64,000 bases of DNA from Myxococcales bacterium (GTDB lineage: Bacteria; Myxococcota_A; Polyangia; Haliangiales; Haliangiaceae), in NCBI GenBank assembly GCA_016706545.1, contig JADJJK010000044.1:26225-90224 (forward strand), given 5' to 3'. The notes under the pieces were generated by a model. The model saw nothing but the letters and a program-made list of their open reading frames with translations, was not told the origin of the DNA and ran no database searches. The position numbers and the translations under genes were made by a program. Position 1 is the first letter of the stretch, and the number at the start of each line of letters is the position of its first letter. Below are positions 1 to 9,850 of this stretch, in pieces.

Positions 1-2
1 GC

Positions 3-1484
3 GCGGGGCCGGACAAGACCGCGTACGTCGATCAGCTCGAGGCCGTGACCTACGGCGAGCTCGCGCGCCGCGTGGCCGCCGCAGCCTCGGGGTTTCGCGC
101 GTTGGGGCTCCGCCCGGAGCAGCGCGTGCTGCTGGTGCTGCTTGACACGGTGGACCTGCCGGTGGCGTTTCTGGGCGCGATCTACGCCGGGCTCGTGCCG
201 GTGCCGGTCAGCACGTTGATGTCGTCCGCGGACTACGCCTATTTTCTCGACGACTCGCGCGCCGCGGCGGTGGTGCTGAGCGAGTCCCTGCTGCGCAAGG
301 TATTCGCGGCCGGGCCGCCGGGCATCCCGGTGGTGCGCTCCGGTTCCGACCCGGAGACGCCGCTGGCAGAGGGTGACTGCACCTTCGCCCAGCTGCTGGC
401 GCTGGCCCCGCCTGCGGAGCGGCCGGCGAGCACCTGCGCGGATGAGGTGGCGTTCTGGCTCTACTCCTCGGGTTCCACCGGCCAGCCCAAGGGCGTGATG
501 CACCTGCACCGCAGCCTGGCCGCCACCGCCGATACGTATGGCCGCGACGTCCTCGGCATCACCTCCGAGGACGTCGTGTTCTCTGCGGCCAAGCTGTTCT
601 TTGCGTACGGCCTTGGCAACGCGCTGACCTTTCCGCTCTCGGTCGGCGCCACCGCGGTCTTGCTCGCAGACCGGCCCACGCCCGAGTCGGTGGTGCGCAC
701 CCTGCGCCGGTTCCATCCGACCATCTTCTTTGGCGTGCCGACGCTCTACGCATCCCTGCTCGCGGAGGACACCCACCGGCCAGAGGGGGCGTCTCCCGCC
801 CTGCGCCGCTGCGTGTCCGCTGGCGAGGCGCTGCCGCGCCACATCGGCCAGCATTGGGAGGCGCGGGTCGGGGTGGAGATCCTCGACGGGATCGGCTCCA
901 CCGAGATGTTGCACATCTTCCTGTCCAACCAGCCCGGGGCCGTTCGCTACGGCACCACTGGGACGCCAGTGCCGGGCTACGACGTGGAGCTGCGGGATGA
1001 CCACGGCGCGGCCATCGAAGGCCAAGGCGAGGGCGCGTTGTGGGTGCGCGGCCCCTCGGCGGCCATGGCGTACTGGAACCAGCGGCAACGCAGCCTGTCC
1101 ACGTTTCACGGTCCCTGGACATGCACGGGAGACCGCTACCAGCGCGACGAGCAAGGCGTCTACATCTACTGCGGGCGCAACGATGACATGTTGAAGGTCG
1201 GCGGCATCTGGGTCGCGCCCTTCGAGGTGGAGTCAGTGCTGAGCTCTCATCCAGCGGTGCTGGAAGCCGCGGTGGTCGCCCACGCCGACGGCGATGGGCT
1301 CATCAAGCCGAAGGCCTTCGTGGTGCTCCACGCTGCCACCCCGCGCGGGCCCGAGGTGGTGGCCCAGCTCCGCGCCTTCGTGAAGGAGCACCTGGCGCCA
1401 TACAAGGTGCCACGCTGGGTGGAGCTTGTGGACGAGCTGCCCAAGACCGCGACCGGCAAGGTCCAGCGCTTCCGGCTGCGCTAG
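3..1484 (+). CDS. Benzoate-CoA ligase family protein, 5' end outside the window
   Basis: Adenylate-forming enzyme that would activate benzoate or a related aromatic acid to its CoA thioester in the cytoplasm. The frame is open from base 3 with no stop, so the first few dozen residues lie outside the window; the GTG at 45 is internal, because the residues before it already read as family sequence. Visible motifs are the P-loop-like core YSSGSTGQPKG near nt 460-495, a TGDR hinge-region motif, and the C-terminal PKTATGKVQR with the catalytic lysine. The stretch after the core (LFFAYGLGNALTFPLSVGAT) is typical of benzoate-CoA ligases rather than generic acyl-CoA synthetases. The exact aromatic substrate cannot be told. 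The next gene is on the other strand. Confidence 0.9.
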   Translation, partial: AGPDKTAYVDQLEAVTYGELARRVAAAASGFRALGLRPEQRVLLVLLDTVDLPVAFLGAIYAGLVPVPVSTLMSSADYAYFLDDSRAAAVVLSESLLRKVFAAGPPGIPVVRSGSDPETPLAEGDCTFAQLLALAPPAERPASTCADEVAFWLYSSGSTGQPKGVMHLHRSLAATADTYGRDVLGITSEDVVFSAAKLFFAYGLGNALTFPLSVGATAVLLADRPTPESVVRTLRRFHPTIFFGVPTLYASLLAEDTHRPEGASPALRRCVSAGEALPRHIGQHWEARVGVEILDGIGSTEMLHIFLSNQPGAVRYGTTGTPVPGYDVELRDDHGAAIEGQGEGALWVRGPSAAMAYWNQRQRSLSTFHGPWTCTGDRYQRDEQGVYIYCGRNDDMLKVGGIWVAPFEVESVLSSHPAVLEAAVVAHADGDGLIKPKAFVVLHAATPRGPEVVAQLRAFVKEHLAPYKVPRWVELVDELPKTATGKVQRFRLR

Positions 1485-1524
1485 GTTTCGACCGGGGGAT
1501 AGTGATCCCACCAGCGAGTGGAGC

Positions 1525-2205
1525 TCAGTTCACCACGCCATCGCACGGCACCACCTGGCACAGCAGGCGGCTGACCTGGGACAGCGCCGTGCGCAGCCGC
1601 AGGTTCGGATCTGTTTGTTCGAGCAGCGCCTGGCGCTCGTCGGCGTCCATCATCAGGGCCGCGGCCACCGCGTCGGCGCAGGCGCCCGGGGTGGGGCCAC
1701 ACGCCAGATCCCGGAGCTGCCGCCCGCCCTTGTCGAGAAGGGTGGCGAGCCGGTCGCAGAGCGCCATGAGCTGCTGGTGCAGGTGGACCCCGGCGTCCGG
1801 ATCCGTCTGCTGGTCGGTCAGCCGGCGGGCCGTGACGTGTCGGAAGCTATGGGTCTGTGGCAGCTCGCGCTCGATGACCACGCGCGTGAGGCCTCGTAGC
1901 AGCAGCAGGAAGCGGCCGTCCTCTAGCTCCTCGAAGCAGATGATCCGGCCGACCCCCAGGTGCTGATATACCGCTGCGTGATCTCGCTGGTGGCGCGCCG
2001 CCGGCAAGAGCCGAGCGATGCCCATCGGGCGATTGCCGTCGAGACAATAGCGCGTCAGCTCCCGGTACCGCGGCTCGAAGACGTGCAGAGGGAGCAGGCC
2101 TCCCGGCAACAGCACACACTGCGGCAGCGGGAAGATCGCGAGGTCTTCGAGATCGATATCCGAGACCGGTTCTATCCCATCCTCCACCAGATCCGAGCAG
2201 GTCAT
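1525..2205 (-). CDS. Lon N-terminal-domain (PUA-like) protein
   Basis: A 226-aa stand-alone protein matching the N-terminal substrate-binding domain of Lon protease, with no ATPase or protease domain. The family signature is FPLPQCVLLPGGLLPLHVFE followed by PRYRELTRYCLDGN near residues 30-60, then the GVGRI and RFLLLLRGLTR strands. Stand-alone LonN proteins are widespread and poorly understood; a role in protein quality control is often assumed. I chose the ATG at 2205 because the Lon-like fold begins soon after it and AGGGGGA sits just upstream; the frame stays open further upstream but that part is low-complexity. It converges with the benzoate-CoA ligase gene. Confidence 0.82.
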   Translation of the reverse strand: MTCSDLVEDGIEPVSDIDLEDLAIFPLPQCVLLPGGLLPLHVFEPRYRELTRYCLDGNRPMGIARLLPAARHQRDHAAVYQHLGVGRIICFEELEDGRFLLLLRGLTRVVIERELPQTHSFRHVTARRLTDQQTDPDAGVHLHQQLMALCDRLATLLDKGGRQLRDLACGPTPGACADAVAAALMMDADERQALLEQTDPNLRLRTALSQVSRLLCQVVPCDGVVN

Positions 2206-2519
2206 GGCGTCCCCCTGCCTGGCGACACGAACGTGACCGCGGTCGTCTTGGTCTCCGTGGCCACCTTGGCCATCGCGGCGGCCCGGCAAGCGCTCGCCGG
2301 GTGGCTCGCTCCATTCCCGCTGCCCAGGGCAGTACACATCCTTGGAGGACCTTAGCAGTGGTCTTCTGGGGCGCAACAGACGGAAACAGGGAGGCGTCCT
2401 GGAAAAACGAGCACGAGACCGGCCTGGTGGTGTCGCACCCCCCGGTTGGTCTGGCGGCACCAGGCCAGTCGTGCAGGATGTTGCACGAGGCGTGAAAGCG
2501 GCGCGTGCAGCGCGCGGGG
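2206..2519. other. Intergenic region between two minus-strand genes
   Basis: About 314 bases separate the DUF3501 stop from the LonN start. Frames are open here but show no recognisable protein. A short inverted repeat, GTGC...GCAC, lies near 2471-2486. I see no convincing promoter pair or terminator; the promoter for the LonN gene is presumably here. Confidence 0.4.
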
Positions 2520-3110
<591 letters not shown>

Positions 3111-3295
3111 TCGCTCGGTGTAGCATCCACCGCGCGACCGCAAGCGGCAAAACGACAGGATCCTGCGCCGCGTGTCAGCGCTCGCCTCGGGTTTGCTCGC
3201 AGCGCACGGCCGCTGTTTGCGGCGCCGTAGCGGTTGCCGCTCCCCGGCTCACGGTGCTACCTAGAAGACCGGACATTCACGATGAGGAGTCTGCC

Positions 3296-3718
<423 letters not shown>

Positions 3719-3763
3719 CGCTGCCCGAGCTGGGCGGGTCCAGCGAGGCCAGTCACTTCGGCT

Positions 3764-5557
3764 TCACTTCGGCGCCGCAGCGGGCGGTGCGCCCGCTGCA
3801 GCAGGCGGGGCGCCCGCTGCAGCAGGCGGTGCGCCCGCTGCAGCGGGCGGTGCGCCCGCTGCAGCAGGCGGGGCGCCCAGATAGAGCGCCATCACGTCTA
3901 CCAGGTCTTCTTGCAGCGCTCGCGCTTCGCGGCGCTGGCTTGGCTTGAGGTCGTTGACCAGCACGGCAAACCCGATGACCTGGTCGCTGCGCAAGGCCAC
4001 ATAGCCTGCCAGCGCTGACACCTGGGCCAGGGTCCCGGTTTTGGCCCGCACCAGCCCGGCAGCCGGACGCCCGCGGAACCTGCTCTGCAGGGTCCCGTCC
4101 ACGCCGCCTATCGGCAAAGACGCCAGGAACTCTGGTCCGATGTGAAAGTCGCGTAGCGCCGTGCCCAGCAGGGCGACGACCTGACTCGCCGAGGCGGCGG
4201 AGGCGTCAAACAGCCCGGAGCCGTTGTCGACGCGCACCGGCGAGGGCAGGCCGAGGCTCGCCACGAACGCGCGCATGCCGGCGGCGGCGTCGTCCCACGT
4301 CGCGGGACCTGGGGTCGTGCGCTGCCCGGCTCCCAGCGTCTTGAACACCACCTCGGCGACGAAGTTGTCGGAGGTCTTGTTCATGCGCCGCACCACCTCT
4401 GCCAGCGTGGGGCTGTCGAACGCCACCAGGAGCCTCGCCTTCTCCGGAACCTCGCCCACGGAGATGCGCGAGGGCGCGCGGATGCCTCGCTCGGCCAGCG
4501 CAGCCCGCAACGTGGCGCCCGCGAAGGCCACGGGATCATCGATGCGCACCCGCCGGTAGAACGGAGGGCCGTCGCTGCGCACCTGGCCGCTGAGTCGCAG
4601 CTCGACCTTGGTCTTCTTGGCCGTGACGTCGATCTTGATCCGCGTCTTGCCGTCGGGGGTCGCCACCAGCTCGTCGCTGATGACCTCGAAGTACGAGTCG
4701 ACCGCCGGCTCGAGCCGCACCGTGGGTTCGCGGATCCCTGCCGGATCGGGGGTGACTATCAGCGTCACGGCGTTGCGGTTGACGGACAATCCAGAGACCG
4801 GCGAGCGAAACGCCGCCCGCTCTTTGGGCTGCTCGTCGAAGTGTGGAGGCTCGAAGCGGTCGTCGAAGTAGGAGGCGTCGAGCACGATCTGCTTGCGGAT
4901 GCGCCGGATCCCGCGGTCGGCCAGGTCGATCGCCAGGGTGCGCAACGCGGCCGCGTCCAGGCCCGGGTCGCCGCGCCCCCTCAGGTACAAGGTCTCGATC
5001 GTGTCATCTCGCTCCTCTTCGGCCGTGGCGCCTGGCGCCTCCTCGCCGTAGAGCGCGGTGCGCCAGACATGTCCTGGTCCCAACGCCCGCAGGGCCGCGG
5101 CGGCGGTGAAGAGCTTGGCGGTGGACGCCAAGGACAGCGGCACCTCCGCCTGATGCTGCCAGAGGGTGACGTTCGAGGACAGGTCCACCGCTATGGCGCC
5201 AAGCTTGGCGCCGGCCAGCGCCGGCCGAGCCGCCACCGCGGCGTTCAGCTCTCGCTCGAGCCAGCGCGCGCGCTCTGTCGGGTCCGACGGCGCTGGCGAG
5301 AACGCCCTGGTAGGGGCGTCCCCTCCTTCCTCTCCTTCTGCCGGCGCGCCGGTCGCCGCCGGGGCGCCCTCCGGCTCCAGCGGAAGGGCGGCCTCCGCGC
5401 CTTGGGGCGCGGCGCTAGCGCCACCTACCTTCGGCGGGGCAAGATCGGCCTTGCCGGCAGCAGTCGCTTGCGACGCGGCTGGTCGTGGCTGGATACTGGC
5501 CAAGCTCGCGATCCCTGCGAGCATCAGCCCACGCTGCAACGAACGGCGCCATGTCAC
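3764..5557 (-). CDS. dacB: D-alanyl-D-alanine carboxypeptidase/endopeptidase (PBP4, peptidase S13)
   Basis: Periplasmic penicillin-binding protein that trims or cleaves peptidoglycan peptides. The active-site set is complete: SxxK at S145-K148 (LSLASTAKLF), SDN at 396-398, and KTG at 506-508. An N-terminal hydrophobic signal follows two arginines (residues 4-25), then an Ala/Pro/Glu-rich linker to about residue 95. The C-terminus has five perfect copies of the heptapeptide GAPPAAA before a terminal PK, encoded by a 21-bp tandem repeat. The start is a GTG with no clear ribosome site; ATG 5524 (residue 12) is an alternative. Its 5' end overlaps that proposed for the divergent solute-binding protein. 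Confidence 0.9.
   Translation of the reverse strand: MTWRRSLQRGLMLAGIASLASIQPRPAASQATAAGKADLAPPKVGGASAAPQGAEAALPLEPEGAPAATGAPAEGEEGGDAPTRAFSPAPSDPTERARWLERELNAAVAARPALAGAKLGAIAVDLSSNVTLWQHQAEVPLSLASTAKLFTAAAALRALGPGHVWRTALYGEEAPGATAEEERDDTIETLYLRGRGDPGLDAAALRTLAIDLADRGIRRIRKQIVLDASYFDDRFEPPHFDEQPKERAAFRSPVSGLSVNRNAVTLIVTPDPAGIREPTVRLEPAVDSYFEVISDELVATPDGKTRIKIDVTAKKTKVELRLSGQVRSDGPPFYRRVRIDDPVAFAGATLRAALAERGIRAPSRISVGEVPEKARLLVAFDSPTLAEVVRRMNKTSDNFVAEVVFKTLGAGQRTTPGPATWDDAAAGMRAFVASLGLPSPVRVDNGSGLFDASAASASQVVALLGTALRDFHIGPEFLASLPIGGVDGTLQSRFRGRPAAGLVRAKTGTLAQVSALAGYVALRSDQVIGFAVLVNDLKPSQRREARALQEDLVDVMALYLGAPPAAAGAPPAAAGAPPAAAGAPPAAAGAPPAAAPK
3773..3877. repeat. 21-bp tandem repeat, 5 copies, in the dacB 3' end
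   Basis: Five near-identical 21-bp units, built on GCAGCGGGCG-type sequence, encode the C-terminal GAPPAAA heptapeptides of the DD-carboxypeptidase on the minus strand. The array ends two codons before the stop, so copy-number change would only lengthen or shorten a flexible tail. Confidence 0.85.
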
Positions 5558-7239
5558 GCATTGACGCTACCACAGACCTTGGCCAGCTCCTCCGACGGTC
5601 ACGGCCCCAGCGGCCGGCGACGAAGCCCAGTCGCCGGGAGCCGCCCCGGGCCGCTGCCTCGCTCTTGACCCGGGGCCGCCACCTGGGCCGGTGGCCGGGG
5701 GGAGCCTTGAGCCTCGGCCTTTGTCTCGCGCTGGCGCTGGGCTGTTCTCCTCAGCACCGGCAGACCCCTGACGACACCGTGGTCGTGCTGATCGAGACCG
5801 CGGTCCGGACCGTGGATCCACGCTATACGCTCAGCAACCACGACACCAAGGTCAGCCGGCTCATCGCGCCCGGCCTCACCACCGTGGACACTCCGACCAC
5901 CGAGCCTCGCCTCATGCTCGCCTCCGCGGTGGAGCGTAAGGACGATCTGACCTGGGATGTCGTGCTCCGGCAGGACGCGCGGTTCTCGGACGGCTCGCCG
6001 GTGACCGCCGCGGATGTCGAGTTCTCGTACCAGTCGATGCTCAACGAAGGCAGCGACAGCGTGTACCACAAGACGTATCTCGAGCGGTACCGCCGCGTGG
6101 AGGCGGTGTCGGCGCAGCGCGTGCGCTTTCACCTGCAGCGACCGCTGGCCACGTTCATGACCGACCTGGATCATGGGATCTTGTCGGCCAAGGCCGCCGG
6201 GCCCGACGGCCGCTTTCGCGGCCGGCCGCCGGTAGGGGCGGGGGCCTACCGGCTGGTGGAGCTCACAGGATCACGCGCGCTGCTGGAGGCAAACCCGTAC
6301 TATCACCTGGGCGTCGCCGCGCTGCCGCGAGTAGAGATCCGCTTCGTTCGGGACCCCGCGGCGCGCATCCTGATGCTGGTGGGCGGCTCCGCAGACCTGG
6401 TGCAGAACGCGACCCGGCTCGATCTCATCGACGACGTGGTGGCTCGCCCGCGCGTGGAGGTGGACAGCGGTCCAAGCCAGATCCTCACGTACCTCATGTT
6501 CAACAACGAGGACAAGGTCCTGTCTCACCAGGCGGTACGGCAGGCCATCTCGCTCGCCATCGATCGCCGGGGGCTCATCGCGGCCAAGTTCTCCGGTCGC
6601 GCCGTGGTGGCCACCGGGCTACTGCCGCCGGGCGTCCCGTACTACGAGGGAGACGTCGCGCGTTGGGACCACGATCCGGCGCGCGCACGCGCGCTGCTGG
6701 ACGCCGCCGGCTTCGTCGACCCCGACGGCCCCGGCCCAGCTCCCCGGTTCTCGCTGACGTACAAGACCAGCGCAGACGCTTTTCGCGTGGGCGTGGCCAA
6801 GGTGATCGCCTCCCAGCTCGGCGAGGTCGGCATCGCTGTCGAGGTTCGCAGCTTCGAGTTCGCCACCTTCTTCTCGGACATCAAGAAGGGCCAGTTTCAG
6901 CTCGCGTCCATGCAGACCGCGGAGATCGGAAACCCCGACTACTACTACACGTACTTCCATTCCGGGCGCATCCCCACCAAGAAGGACCCGGACGCCAACA
7001 ACCGCTGGCGGTACCGGAATCCGCGGGTCGACGAGCTGTGCCAGGCCGGCCGCGACGAGCTGGATCCGACCAGGCGCGAGGCCATCTACTCCGAGCTCCA
7101 GCGCATCGTCGCGCAGGAGGTGCCAATCGCTCCCTTGTGGCACGAGGATGTGGTGGTGCTACGCAACCGGGATGTCCGCGGCTTTGTGCTCACTCCCAAC
7201 GCGCGCCTAGGCGGGCTAGCCCGCGTGACCAAGAACTGA
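5551..7239 (+). CDS. ABC transporter family-5 solute-binding lipoprotein (peptide/nickel type)
   Basis: Extracytoplasmic substrate-binding protein of the DppA/OppA/NikA family, probably for peptides or similar solutes. The body has family landmarks: VRTVDPRYTLSNHD near the start, FSDGSPVTAADVEFSYQSML, FNNEDKVLSHQAVRQAIS, and a C-terminal HEDVVVLRNRDVRGF. A lipobox LALALGC lies 65 residues after the ATG at 5551. That N-terminus is too long for a lipoprotein signal, so translation may really begin downstream; TTG 5665 would give a normal 27-residue signal. No permease or ATPase genes are adjacent, so this is an orphan binding protein. Its proposed start overlaps that of the divergent dacB. Confidence 0.85.
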   Translation: MSRIDATTDLGQLLRRSRPQRPATKPSRREPPRAAASLLTRGRHLGRWPGGALSLGLCLALALGCSPQHRQTPDDTVVVLIETAVRTVDPRYTLSNHDTKVSRLIAPGLTTVDTPTTEPRLMLASAVERKDDLTWDVVLRQDARFSDGSPVTAADVEFSYQSMLNEGSDSVYHKTYLERYRRVEAVSAQRVRFHLQRPLATFMTDLDHGILSAKAAGPDGRFRGRPPVGAGAYRLVELTGSRALLEANPYYHLGVAALPRVEIRFVRDPAARILMLVGGSADLVQNATRLDLIDDVVARPRVEVDSGPSQILTYLMFNNEDKVLSHQAVRQAISLAIDRRGLIAAKFSGRAVVATGLLPPGVPYYEGDVARWDHDPARARALLDAAGFVDPDGPGPAPRFSLTYKTSADAFRVGVAKVIASQLGEVGIAVEVRSFEFATFFSDIKKGQFQLASMQTAEIGNPDYYYTYFHSGRIPTKKDPDANNRWRYRNPRVDELCQAGRDELDPTRREAIYSELQRIVAQEVPIAPLWHEDVVVLRNRDVRGFVLTPNARLGGLARVTKN

Positions 7240-7265
7240 TCGCGGCCACCGTCGGGAACTCGGCC

Positions 7266-7359
7266 CTAGAAGACTGGTGTCAACAGGCCAGCTCAAACGT
7301 CCATGACGGATCCTCGATGTGTAAGTGATTGATCTCGGGCTTTGACACCAGTCTCCTAG
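7266..7359. repeat. Dispersed repeat copy A: 94 bp with 18-bp terminal inverted repeats
   Basis: The left arm CTAGAAGACTGGTGTCAA (7266-7283) and right arm TTGACACCAGTCTCCTAG (7342-7359) match at 17 of 18 positions when one is inverted; the interior is 58 bp. The inverted right arm contains AGGAGACTGGTGTCAA, identical to the 16-mer in the hairpin near 56986. It lies between convergent genes and looks like a small non-autonomous or REP-like element. Confidence 0.7.
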
Positions 7360-7378
7360 AACACCGTTCGGTGTTCTA
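7357..7378 (-). terminator. Short hairpin over the SDR stop codon, possible terminator
   Basis: TAGAACACC and GGTGTTCTA form a perfect 9-bp stem with loop GTTC, overlapping the stop codon of the short-chain dehydrogenase gene. There is no clear T-tract on either strand, so termination is only a suggestion. Confidence 0.4.
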
Positions 7379-8194
7379 CAGGCCGCATAGCTGCATCGAT
7401 AGATCCCACAGCCGGTCTCGCTGCGCCCGGTCTTGCGCCGCCTTCGCTGGAGGAGTCGCGATGGACTCAGAGAAATAGCTTCCGGAAGGTCCGGGATCGT
7501 CCGCCGTCGCCAGCACCACCGAGGTCTTGGCCCCATGTCCGACGGAGGAGCCCTGCACCGGCCCAAAGCCCTGGCGCAGGAGCTTGGTGGCGATGACCCC
7601 GGGGTGCAGCGCGTACGCGACGAGCCCCTCTTTGGGCTCGCGGTCGGCCAGGGAGAGCGCATGCATCACGTTGGCCAGCTTGCTCTGCGCATACGCCGCG
7701 TAGCCGGTGTACCCCTTGGACAGCGACAGATCGTCGAAGTGGATGCGCCCGCGGGTATGGGCTATCGACGACACGTTGATCACCCGCCCCGGGGGCTTGT
7801 CTGCGCCACCGCGGAGCTGCGGCAAGAGCAAGTGGGTGAGCAGGAACGGCCCCAGGTGGTTCACCGCGAACGTGGCCTCTAGCTCCGCGTCGTTGACCAC
7901 CCGCTCCTCGGCGAAGATGCCGGCGTTGTTGATGAGCACGTCCAGCGCTCCGACCTTCTCGATGACGAGCTGCGCGCCCTTGCGGACCGCGGCGAACGAG
8001 CCGAGGTCGAAGGACACGCCGTCGACCTCGCACTCGGGCACTTGCGCGCGGAGCTGACCAAGCGCTTCATCAACGCGGACGCGGCTGCGGCCATGGACGA
8101 CGACACGTTGGCCCTGACGGGCCAGCTCGAGTGCGGTTTGGCGACCGATGCCATCGGTCGCGCCAGTGACGAGGACGGTGCGGCGCGAAGCCAT
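7376..8194 (-). CDS. Short-chain dehydrogenase/reductase (retinol-dehydrogenase-like)
   Basis: A 272-aa classical SDR, a cytoplasmic NAD(P)-dependent oxidoreductase of unknown substrate. The cofactor motif TGATDGIG is at residues 10-17, NNAG follows a DVLI strand, the catalytic Ser is in NVSSIAHT, and the Tyr/Lys pair is in YAQSK. The later HPGVIATKL segment and overall pattern resemble the retinol dehydrogenase/WW-oxidoreductase branch. ATG 8194 is chosen because the Rossmann strand starts right after it. It lies 25 bp behind the histidine kinase on the same strand, probably one transcript. Confidence 0.88.
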   Translation of the reverse strand: MASRRTVLVTGATDGIGRQTALELARQGQRVVVHGRSRVRVDEALGQLRAQVPECEVDGVSFDLGSFAAVRKGAQLVIEKVGALDVLINNAGIFAEERVVNDAELEATFAVNHLGPFLLTHLLLPQLRGGADKPPGRVINVSSIAHTRGRIHFDDLSLSKGYTGYAAYAQSKLANVMHALSLADREPKEGLVAYALHPGVIATKLLRQGFGPVQGSSVGHGAKTSVVLATADDPGPSGSYFSESIATPPAKAAQDRAQRDRLWDLSMQLCGL

Positions 8195-8219
8195 GGCGCA
8201 ATCTACCACGGCGCGTGGA

Positions 8220-9683
8220 CTAGCAGGGCAGGAGCACCCGGAACACGGCGCCGCCGCCTGGCGCGCTCTCCACGTCGATCCATCCGTCGTGTTCCTTGAC
8301 GATCCCCGAGCACACCGCCAGCCCAAGGCCGGTGCCGCCGGACCCCTTCTTGGTCGTGAAGAATGGATCGAAGATCTTGTCCTGGATCTCCGGCGGAATT
8401 CCGCCTCCAGTGTCCGCCACCTCTAGCTGGACGAAGCGCTGGGCCGGCCCCTCGGCGAGCCCAGGGCGGGTGCGCAGGATCTGGGAGGTCTCCACGGTGA
8501 GCGCTCCGCCCTCCGGCATCGCCTGCTGCGCGTTGAGGAGCAGGTTGATGAGGACCTGCTGCAGTCGGTCTGGATCGCCCGCGACCGCTGGCAGCCCTTC
8601 CGCTCGGACCAGGCGGGTCTTCACCTTGCCGGCCGAGAACTGGGAGGACAATAGCTCCATGGTGGTGAGCGACAGCTCGTTGAGGTTCACCCGCTCTCGC
8701 CCGGGCCCCCCGACCTTGCGTCGAGCAAAGTCGAGCAATCGCTGAATGATGCGAGTGATACGAGCGGTCTGTTCCGCGATGATCTCGGCGTTCTTGGCCA
8801 CCACCTCCGGCTCGGTGGCCCGCTTGGCGGTCGCCTTGGCACGCACCGCGATCACGTTGAGCGGGGTGCCCACTTCGTGGGCGATCTCGGCGGCGAGCTG
8901 GCCAATCGTCGCCAGCTTCTCGGTCTGTCCGAGCCGCTGCTCGAGCTCCAGCTTGGCGTGGTTTTGCCGCTCGGTCTCGGCCCGGGACTCGCGCAGCGAG
9001 AACGTCATCTCGTTGAACCGGGTCGCGATGGCGCCGATCTCGTCGTCGCGCTGCGACAGCAGCGCGTGCGAGAGATCGCCCTTGGCGACCTCGTCGATGC
9101 CTCGCAGCAGGTTGGTGATCGGCCCGCTGACCAGGCTGCGCGCCAGGCCCCCGACCGCCAGCACCACGGCTAGCACCACCAGCACGACCAGGAGCACCGC
9201 GCCCCAGATGTCGGCGCTCGCACGCTCGTCGATAAACGAGGTCGATCTCGACACCTCCAGCATCGCCAGCGTCACCTCTTCGCCTTTGCTCCCACGCCGC
9301 AACGCCGACGAGAAGCTGTAGCGCCCACCCTGGGTGTCCGCGAACGTGAGCTTGGGAACCTCGAGGAGCGTCCGCAGCCGCCGGAGCTGCGCTTCGGTGA
9401 CGTCATCGGTTGGCGGGGCGACCGCCCGGCTCCGCGGGAGCACCACGACCTGCCACCCGGTCACCCGGCTCAGGTCGGTCAGCAGCGCGGCGTCGGGCCC
9501 GCGGGGCGTGGCGGCGTCCAACTCCAACGTCGGGCGGAGCGCCGCTGCCACCGCGCGCCCCTCGTTCTCGAGCTGCGTCCAGCGCTCGTCGCCGCGGTGC
9601 CTGAGGTCGTAGACCGCGTACGCTGTGGTCGCCAGGGCCGTCACGACGGCGCTGGCGGCGGTGATTCGAGTGGCGACTCGCAC
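8220..9683 (-). CDS. Membrane sensor histidine kinase
   Basis: A 487-aa two-component sensor. Residues 8-25 form the first membrane segment, then a periplasmic sensor region of about 135 residues, a second membrane segment at 160-180 and a HAMP domain to about 235. A coiled stretch leads to the HisKA domain with phospho-acceptor His269 (AAEIAHEVGTPLN). The ATPase domain has the N box (LINLLLNAQQAMPEGG), G1 DTGGGIPPE, F box and GGTGLGL. The start is GTG 9683. No response regulator gene is next to it; the downstream neighbour is a short-chain dehydrogenase, so the partner is encoded elsewhere. The signal is unknown. Confidence 0.9.
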   Translation of the reverse strand: MRVATRITAASAVVTALATTAYAVYDLRHRGDERWTQLENEGRAVAAALRPTLELDAATPRGPDAALLTDLSRVTGWQVVVLPRSRAVAPPTDDVTEAQLRRLRTLLEVPKLTFADTQGGRYSFSSALRRGSKGEEVTLAMLEVSRSTSFIDERASADIWGAVLLVVLVVLAVVLAVGGLARSLVSGPITNLLRGIDEVAKGDLSHALLSQRDDEIGAIATRFNEMTFSLRESRAETERQNHAKLELEQRLGQTEKLATIGQLAAEIAHEVGTPLNVIAVRAKATAKRATEPEVVAKNAEIIAEQTARITRIIQRLLDFARRKVGGPGRERVNLNELSLTTMELLSSQFSAGKVKTRLVRAEGLPAVAGDPDRLQQVLINLLLNAQQAMPEGGALTVETSQILRTRPGLAEGPAQRFVQLEVADTGGGIPPEIQDKIFDPFFTTKKGSGGTGLGLAVCSGIVKEHDGWIDVESAPGGGAVFRVLLPC

Positions 9684-9749
9684 CGCGGCAGTATAGGCGC
9701 GTCAAGGCAGGCTAGCCCGTTCCCACGCCTCGTTTGGGTCGCTGTTGCT

Positions 9750-9850
9750 GCTCGCGCGGCTCACGCCGCGCTGGCGGCTCGCGCGGCTCACGCCGCGCTG
9801 GCGGCTCACGCCGCACTCGCTGCGCCCGCCGCACTCGCTGCACTCGCTGC
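9750..9850. repeat. 27-bp tandem repeat, two full copies plus degenerate copies
   Basis: Two identical 27-bp units at 9750-9776 and 9777-9803, beginning GCTCGCGCGG, are followed by shortened units built on GCACTCGCTG. The array sits directly downstream of the tandem-ligase stop codon and between two minus-strand genes. I see no protein in it. Confidence 0.75.

Noticed and set aside
1426..2355. Long plus-strand frames opposite the LonN gene
   Set aside because: Their translations are Arg/Ser/Ala-rich with no family pattern, and the minus strand encodes a recognisable Lon-N domain. They are high-GC shadows.
3773..9850. CRISPR array at either short tandem repeat (3773 or 9750)
   Set aside because: The units are directly adjacent with no spacers, and no cas genes are in the window.
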